Source: Glomus cerebriforme (Eukaryota; Glomeromycota; Glomeromycetes; Glomerales; Glomeraceae). Taken from it: a stretch of 24,297 nucleotides of DNA. This document shows, piece by piece, positions 18,575-24,297 of the stretch. Location of the stretch: contig QKYT01000011.1 of the NCBI GenBank assembly GCA_003550305.1, positions 293,546 through 317,842 of the forward strand, given 5' to 3'. The first letter of the stretch is position 1, and the number at the start of each line of letters is the position of its first letter. The position numbers were made by a program, and so were the translations under genes. The notes under the pieces were generated by a model. The model did not search any database. It was not told the DNA's origin and worked only from the letters and a program-made list of their open reading frames with translations.

Positions 18575-19369
18575 TTAATAAAATATACCTAACTTATGTA
18601 GCTTATCTTTTGCTTCATCGAAACCATTACACGAAGCTTTTTTGTACCATTCAAGTGCTATAGTAAAATTTTTATCAGTTCCAATACCATAACAGTAACA
18701 ATCTCCTAAATAAAATTGCCCTTCAGCATGTCCTCCAACAGCTGATTTCGTGTACCATTCAAATGCTTTAACTTCATCTTTTTCTGTTCCTATACCATTC
18801 TCGTAACAATATCCTAAATTGCATTGTCCTTCAGCACATCCTGCAATAGCTGATTTCATATACCATTCAAATGCGTTTGCTTCATCTTTTTCTATTCCTA
18901 CACCATTTTCATAACAATCCCCTAAATTACATTGTCCAGCAGCACATCCTGCGGTAGCCGATTTCATATACCATTCAAATGCTTTGACTTCATCTTTTTC
19001 TGTTCCTATACCATTTTCATAACAATATCCTAAATTACTTTGACCTTCAGCGCATTCTGCAATAGCTGATTTCATATACCATTCAAATGCTTTGACTTCA
19101 TCTTTTTCTGTTCCTATACCATTTGAATAACAGTCTCCAAAATTATTTTGTGCCTCTGCATTTCCATTCTCAGCTGATTTCATGTACCACTCAAATGCTT
19201 TTGCTTCATGTATTAAATAATTTTGTTTTTTAAATTTATATGACTTAGAAATAAGACCTACCTTGATAGACTGTTCATCTTTCATAAAGTAGTTAAATAT
19301 GGAGTATTGACACTGTATCGACAATGACATGAGAACTCTATCAGTAATCACCAATAATTTATTTAACAT
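18575..19369 (-). CDS. Sel1-repeat (TPR-like) protein, 264 aa
   Basis: An ATG at 19369-19367 opens an unbroken frame to the stop at 18575. Residues 1-55 are not repeat-like and may be a poorly conserved leader or a decayed upstream exon. Six Sel1 units follow, five of 36 residues and a shorter last one, with the pattern KAFEWYMKSA...A.GQ.NLG.CYENGIGTEKDE. The Trp-Tyr and Gly/Tyr positions are kept throughout. Sel1 solenoids act as protein-binding adaptors; in these fungi they occur alone or fused to kinases like the one at 1-1979. No transmembrane segment or clear signal peptide is seen, so a cytosolic adaptor is likely. An alternative start at residue 29 (MKDEQ) is possible. The units are 108 bp, and some are nearly identical to units of the array at 22855-24297. 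Confidence 0.75.
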   Translation of the reverse strand: MLNKLLVITDRVLMSLSIQCQYSIFNYFMKDEQSIKVGLISKSYKFKKQNYLIHEAKAFEWYMKSAENGNAEAQNNFGDCYSNGIGTEKDEVKAFEWYMKSAIAECAEGQSNLGYCYENGIGTEKDEVKAFEWYMKSATAGCAAGQCNLGDCYENGVGIEKDEANAFEWYMKSAIAGCAEGQCNLGYCYENGIGTEKDEVKAFEWYTKSAVGGHAEGQFYLGDCYCYGIGTDKNFTIALEWYKKASCNGFDEAKDKLHKLGIFY

Positions 19370-19695
19370 CTTTATTGCTATTACGAATCTATACCTACCG
19401 AAACATTATTTGATCACGATAAAAGCATCATATCCTACTCTGTAATTTTCTCTTTGAAATTTTGACATTATTTACTGTGTTGGAAATAATAGTAAATTCA
19501 TAATTTTCTTTAAAATCTCGATATCAATATATCAATCATAGTTATAAAAAAGGTTGATTATTAATAAAATTAAAATCAGATGATTATAAAAAAAATAAAT
19601 AAATATCAGTTTGATCATAATATGGTACATATTCACATACCAATTAGTGTAAAAAATCTAGAAGCTTCCTAATTGACAATATGTTATAATGATAG
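19370..19695. other. Upstream region of the Sel1 gene
   Basis: AT-rich, no ORF and no clear TATA box. Expected to hold the promoter of the minus-strand Sel1 gene. Confidence 0.4.
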
Positions 19696-20270
19696 GTTGT
19701 GTTTTTTTGCAAACCGGGTTTAAACTAATCGAATCGGGTCCAACCCGTTTTAAACCAGTTTACATAATCCGAATTATGAAATTTTCCTGTGTTAATTACT
19801 CCTATAATTATAAATATTATTTTTAGAAATTATTGAGGAATTATTAAATTATGAGAAATTATGAAAAAATATATATTATGAAACATTATGAGAAATTATT
19901 ATCAGAAAAATTATTGAGAAAATATGATAATTATTGAGAAATCACGAATAATCATTTTTATTGAGAAATTATGATAATTATTGAGAAATCATAAATTATT
20001 GAAATTATTGATAAATCATGAGAAATTATATAAAAAATTATGAAACATAATAAATTTACATAATTCGAGCTGAGTAAATTAACTCTATTATCATACTCTA
20101 TTATCATAATAATTACGCGATTATGAAATCATTATACTTAATTTCTTATTTGGAAATTTCATAATTCTGGCCAGAATTACTCACGTCAATTATATCCGTT
20201 ATAAACGCAAACCGGTTTTCGTAATTGAAACCGTTGACCCGAATTGTCCAGTTCCGACCTCTAATCTGAT
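19696..20270. mobile_element. ~575-bp foldback-type element with internal tandem repeats
   Basis: GAATTATGAAATTTTCC (about 19773-19789) is inverted as GGAAATTTCATAATTC (about 20152-20167). Outer words GAATCGGGTCC (about 19731) and GACCCGAATT (20236-20245) are also inverse, and AAACC(G/A)GTTT motifs occur in both ends. An 18-bp perfect palindrome TAATTCTGGCCAGAATTA lies at 20162-20179. The ends are GC-richer than the core. No ORF. The precise borders are uncertain. Confidence 0.6.
19820..20050. repeat. Degenerate tandem repeat of ATTATTGAGAAAT type
   Basis: The core of the foldback element consists of many irregular copies of a 12-16-bp unit such as ATTATGAGAAATT or ATAATTATTGAGAAATC. Copies vary in length and sequence, as in an old minisatellite. 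Confidence 0.7.
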
Positions 20271-20587
20271 CTTTTTTAGTATTTTAACTATTTTATCACA
20301 TCATCTCATCGAGTTGAGATCAGAAGAATCATCTGCCAAATCTTTTTTTATGCCACCTGCTTGAAAGCTCAGTGAGATTGGCTCTTTTTATTCGTAACTT
20401 GTTAAAATATCGAATTTTATAGACAAGAAAAAGAAATCATGAGTCATATTTTATACTTCCCAAAAGATATAAAAAGAATCCTTTTTTCAAGATTTATTTT
20501 TTTTTAAAATTAAAACATATTTGATCTAACTCTAATTATATTCATATATTTTCACCTAGAACTGAAAGCAATTGTTTAATAAGTTTA
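20271..20587. other. Spacer without recognisable features
   Basis: AT-rich; I see no gene or repeat. Confidence 0.4.
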
Positions 20588-21062
20588 TTGTCAAAATGTT
20601 TAATTTATACTGCTGAAATTATATCACATATGGTTTGTGCCTTTTCAACCTCGACATGTGACGTACAGTATGTTACTATTATAGACATAGTTCTGAAAAC
20701 TGTAGGAAAAGAAGGAAAAGTGAAAGAATGGAGGAAGAAATTTAAGGAAATGGATAAAAGAAAACATAATGTGGTAATGTGAAAATAATATGGAAAAGAA
20801 AAAAGAGGACAAAGAAAAAGAACGGAGGGAATATTTTTGGAAATAGAATGAGAATCAAAGAAATGAAAGGAAAAATAGTGAAGTTACAAGAAAAATAAAG
20901 GGGAAAACCGGATTGAAAAAGAAAGGAAGGCCAATGGTATTAAAGAAAAGAGCAATACAGTTAGTAACAATAGTGGAATATGATGGAGAATTAATAGATA
21001 AAATTTGGAAAATGGATGATGAGGAAGAAATAAAAATTTTCGGAAGTAGTGGGAAGATATAA
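20588..21062 (+). pseudogene. Lys/Glu-rich degenerate ORF, possible retroelement remnant
   Basis: A first frame (20588-20782, TTG start) ends VKEWRKKFKEMDKRKHNVVM. A second frame opens at ATG 20790, meets a TAG at 20844, and is open again to a TAA at 21060-21062. That part includes KKKGRPMVLKKRAIQLVTIV and GELIDKIWKMDDEEEIKIFG. The strand is strongly purine-rich over 20690-21060, unlike the flanks. The basic-then-acidic layout resembles the spacer regions of LINE-type polyproteins in these fungi, but no RT or endonuclease motif is visible. Family not recognised; decayed coding DNA is the likely reading. Confidence 0.4.
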
Positions 21063-21220
21063 TGCTTATAACAAATGTATTTGCTGTAACATATCAAAAA
21101 TCTGATTATCCTCCTTTCAAAAAACAATTATTTTCTTTTTATTCTTTTATAATTCTTTTTATATAAATTTGTATTTTTTTTAAAAAATTTTATTCCTTTT
21201 TTCATAAATTTTTTTTTTAT

Positions 21221-21400
21221 ACTTTAGTTAAACAAGGAGATGGGTGATTCCCTTGTTATTAGATTTCTCTTTTTTTTTTTTNTTTTCTTTTTTTTTACTT
21301 TAATTAAACAAGGATATGGGTGATTCTCTTGTTATTAGATAGTAATTTTACTCTTTTTATTCCTTTTAATTTAAACAAGGAGGATATATTTGATTATATA
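21221..21400. repeat. Tandem repeat of ~76 bp, two clear copies and one weak copy
   Basis: ACTTTAGTTAAACAAGGAGATGGG.. begins at 21221 and returns with few changes at 21297. A weaker copy of the TTTAAACAAGGA part lies near 21368. T-rich tracts join the copies, and one ambiguous base (21282) sits in such a tract, so the copy number may be an assembly estimate. Confidence 0.7.
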
Positions 21401-21494
21401 GCAATCAAGATGGTGGTTAGGAGATGGATGATAGCTTTATAGAAATGATTTTTATAGTATTAGAATGTTATAATGTTGAGATTACAATATATAA

Positions 21495-21740
21495 TTACAT
21501 AGTGTAAATATTATTTATAGAGGTTTTTACAATGGAAAATTAGAAATACCTTATTTTGGTAGAACTAAATAAACAAATACTAGTATCGCTGTGTTATTAA
21601 TCATTTTTCCGGTTATATAGTTTATATTGTTTATGAATCATATCACTATCTTTATAGGTCTGTCACAAAAGAATTTGAATAAGTTAATTAGTTTAAATGA
21701 GAAATATTTAATTGTATAATATTTTTCTTAGGCAAAAGTA
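21495..21740 (+). pseudogene. Relic of a TKL-like kinase gene
   Basis: 21495-21571 encodes HSVNIIYRGFYNGK and ends at a TAA. It aligns with the catalytic loop IHNRNIIHRDLHSGN of the kinase at 14467-16262, but HRD has become YRG and the following Asn is lost. Further on, CACAAAAGAATTTGAAT at about 21664 resembles the start of the terminal kinase exon, and an AG-GCAAAAGT at about 21732 resembles the 45-bp exon start. The order of these last two is opposite to that in the intact gene, so the piece is rearranged or the similarity is partly chance. Confidence 0.42.
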
Positions 21741-22854
21741 CATTTTCTCTGATTCGTTGAAAACTAGATTTATTACATTCAGATAACAGAGAAAACTGAT
21801 AAATCTGAAGAAACCAAATATATCAGCAATAAATTTGAATTTATTTTTAATCCAGTTTTAACCACCAAATTCATATTTTTATGCACAAAATTTCACTGTG
21901 CCTTCTTTAAACCTTATTCAGTCTTATTATCTAAATTGTTTTTATCTTAAATAATAAAAATGAAAGCTTAAAAGTAACTAATGACATAAAATTAAAAAAT
22001 ATTTAAGTTAAATACAAAGTTTATTACTTGTAACCTGATGCCCCTATGAAACAAGAATGTCTAGAAAATGTACATAAAATGCATTATACACAGAAAATAG
22101 ATGCATAATATACATAAAATACAAAATATAGAAAAGTTACGCAAGAAAAGCTATAAACTATTATATTATAATTTTGTCTATAATTCTTTAACCTTTAACA
22201 CAATAGGTTTAAATGATCAATCAGTGAGGTTTCCTTTTTTTTCTAAAGTACTACGTAGTACTGATAATTGCTTTCATTACACAAATGTGAATAAAAAAAA
22301 TGACAAAATTTTATCCTTTTGTTCATAAAAAAAATGATTTATCTGTGTGATTCCAGGTGATTACTATGAACTAACTCTATTTGCATTCCAATTTTCATAC
22401 ATTATCATTAGGAATTAACCTTTACTTAGCTTCCGTACATTAAAGTATTTGTTTTAAAATTTATTATGTAATGAAAAAGTTTTACATATACTCTGAACAA
22501 AAATTAAAACAATAAACAAATACAATAATAAAAAAAATTATGTATTGATTGACTATAATATAATATACATGGAAAATTTTAATAAAATTCTTTTAACCTA
22601 ATAAATTTTTTTTCATAGAATATTTTTCGTAATAGATTATTTATTTGGACAAAAGACATATTCATAGTATATTTTTATGAAAGAAAACATAATAATTTAT
22701 GATGGAAATTGTGTAACGTCACGTGATTAATCCGAGGTTGTTACAAATAAGACATGTAACAGGGCGTTAACATTTAATTTATTATATGAAACGTTTTTAT
22801 ACTTCTATCAAATTCTTATTAATTTCAATATCATAATTTATATTAATAAAATTG
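21741..22854. other. AT-rich spacer
   Basis: No credible gene. An ATG frame at 22101-22328 has random-looking composition. A direct repeat of ACATAAAAT with GCAT words lies at about 22070-22120, and a GTCACGTGAT word (CACGTG E-box) at 22718-22727. Confidence 0.4.
22247..22262. repeat. 16-bp perfect palindrome AGTACTACGTAGTACT
   Basis: Both halves are exact inverse copies with no loop. Its role is unknown; it could be a dimeric protein site or chance. Confidence 0.5.
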
Positions 22855-24297
22855 GTCTGTAATAGCTGATTATATATACCATTCAAATGCTTTTATTAAT
22901 CTTTTTCTATTAATATGTCATATTTATAAAATATTTTAGGTTACATTGTCCTTCAGCACAATGAACAATAGCCTGATTTCAAATACCACTCAAATGCTTT
23001 TGTCTCATTTTTATCTGTTCCTATTCCATATTCATAACAACCTCCTAAATTATACTGTCCTACATTACACCCTCCAACAGCTGATTCTAAATACCATTCA
23101 AATGCTTTTACTTCATCTTTTCCCGTTCCTATACCATTTATATAACAATTTCCTAAATTACATTGTCCCTCAGCACATCCTGCAATAGCTGACTTCACAT
23201 ACCATTCAAACGCTAAGAATTCATTTTTCCCCTTTCCTATACCGTTCTCATAGCAATTTCCTAAATTACATTGTCCTTCAGAACATCCTGCAATAGCTGA
23301 TTTCATATACCATTCAAATGCTTTAACTTCATCTTTTTCTGTTCCTATACCATTCTCGTAACAATATCCTATATTACATTGTCCTTCAGCACATCCTGCA
23401 ATAGCTGATTTCATATACTATTCAAATGCCTTCACTTTATCTTTTTCTGTTCCTATGCCATTTTCATAACAATTTCCCAAGTTACATTGTCCTTCAGCGC
23501 ATCCTGCAATAGCTGATCTAATATACCATTCAAATGCCTTTGCATATCTTTTTCTATTCCTATGCCATGTGCAAAACAATCTCCCATGTTATTTTGTGCC
23601 TCTGCATTTCCATTATCAACTGATTTAAAATACCATTCGAATGCTGTTTTTTCATCTTTTTCCGTTCCTATGCCACAGGTATAACAATCTCCCAAGTTAT
23701 TTTGTGCTTCTGCATTTCCATTTTCAGCTGATTTAAAATACCATTCAAATGCTTTTTCTATATTTATNNNTGTTCCTATACCTTTTTCATAACAATTTCC
23801 TAAATAAAATTGACCTNTAGCATATCCCCTAACAGCTGATTCTAAATATATTTCAAATGCTTTTCCTTCATTTATGTCTGTTCCTATGCCTTTTTCATAA
23901 CAATGTCCCAAATAAATTTGACCTATAGCATATCCTCCAGTAGCTGATTTCATGTACCATTCAAATGCTTTTTTTTTCATTTATATCCGTTCCTACTCCA
24001 TTCTCATAACAATCACCCAAATTACTTTGTGCCTCTGCACTTCCATTTTCAGCTGATTCTAAATATATTTAAATGCGTATCTTTCTTCTATATCTGTTCC
24101 TATACCATTTCTATAACAATCTCCCAAGTTATTTTGTGCCTTTGTACTTCCATTTTCAGCTGATTCAAAATACCATTCAAATGCTTCATTTTCATCTATA
24201 TCTGTTCCTATGCCATTTCTATAGCAATCTCCCAAGTTATTTTGTGCCTTTGCACCTCCATTTTCAGCTGATTCTAAATAGCATTCAAATGCTTCAT
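22855..24297 (-). pseudogene. Long Sel1-repeat array, frameshifted, continuing past the right edge
   Basis: About a dozen 36-residue Sel1 units are readable from 24297 down to about 22855. Breaks: one base missing near 24068; one extra base in a nine-T run at 23969-23977; a frame change near 23545; KAFEW changed to KAFE-stop at 23418-23420 (TGG to TAG); one extra base near 22975, after which units lose their pattern. Unknown bases stand at 23768-23770 and 23817. The two longest frames are 22953-23414 and 23453-23980. The upstream units (24297-23560) are of the DI.E...ESAENG.AEAQNNLGDCY type; the downstream ones of the AIAGCAEGQCNLG type. Some breaks in homopolymers could be assembly errors, but the nonsense change and the eroded 3' end make a true pseudogene likely. 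An intact Sel1 adaptor gene is the alternative if the sequence is faulty. Confidence 0.72.

Noticed and set aside
20855..21127. 90-codon minus-strand frame rich in Phe/Ser
   Set aside because: Antisense of the purine-rich Lys/Glu block.
22101..22328. 75-codon ATG frame
   Set aside because: AT-rich composition (Asn, Lys, Tyr, Phe) with no motif; expected by chance in this base composition.
22946..23188. 80-codon plus frame with repeated LLLSHFYLFLF pattern
   Set aside because: Mirror of the Sel1 repeats; the periodicity is that of the 108-bp units.
1..24297. CRISPR array, tRNA or rRNA genes
   Set aside because: No short identical repeats with unique spacers, no cloverleaf with a GGTTCRANYCC-type T arm, and no rRNA-like stretch found by eye. 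The regular repeats are protein-coding Sel1 units.

Overview
The window looks like nuclear DNA of a very AT-rich fungus. The best fit is an arbuscular mycorrhizal fungus of the Rhizophagus (Glomeromycotina) type. This is inferred from the gene families: Sel1-repeat proteins, TKL-like protein kinases with a short CxxC...CxxC element before the kinase domain, a secreted berberine-bridge-like FAD oxidase, short GT-AG introns of about 73-83 bp (one of 206 bp), and a dense load of decayed transposon and host-gene fragments. No organism assignment can be proved without a database search.

Layout. 1-1979 (+): the 3' part of a Sel1-repeat / Cys-pair / kinase fusion gene with one intron. 2163-2982: an ~820-bp foldback (giant inverted-repeat) element. 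3400-5755: two decayed genes, one unknown on the minus strand and one plus-strand protein with four zinc-ribbon-like repeats and a C-terminal nuclease-fold domain. 6121-6750 (+): an intact single-domain retropepsin-like ORF. 7091-8590 (-): an unidentified gene fragment and a PIF/Harbinger-like transposase pseudogene. 9239-10770 (-): an intact two-exon BBE-like oxidase with a signal peptide and both FAD-linking residues. 10771-14400: mainly non-coding, with homopolymer tracts, a 198-bp foldback MITE (13627-13824) and palindromic GGATAATCC-type repeats. 14467-16262 (+): a second TKL-like kinase gene, here modelled with four exons including a 45-bp exon. Its last two exons recur as a decayed copy at 17452-17633. 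18575-19369 (-): a six-repeat Sel1 protein. 19696-20270: a third foldback element. 20588-21740: degenerate coding remnants, including a kinase catalytic-loop relic. 22855-24297 (-): a long Sel1 array broken by frameshifts and a Trp-to-stop change.

How it fits together. The two kinase genes are paralogues: they share an intron at the same site (just after the helix-C glutamate, phase 0), a DLG in place of DFG, and a PxAxYxSR tail motif. The Sel1 arrays are tandem 108-bp units, and a stretch near 18.8 kb is almost identical to one near 23.35 kb, so the window shows family expansion, array turnover and pseudogenisation side by side. The oxidase is an unrelated secreted enzyme. I do not see a clear new multi-gene system. 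The points most worth a second look are the Sel1-kinase fusion with 216-bp higher-order repeats, the hidden micro-exon and its decayed duplicate, the zinc-ribbon/nuclease relic between short inverted repeats, and the foldback elements.
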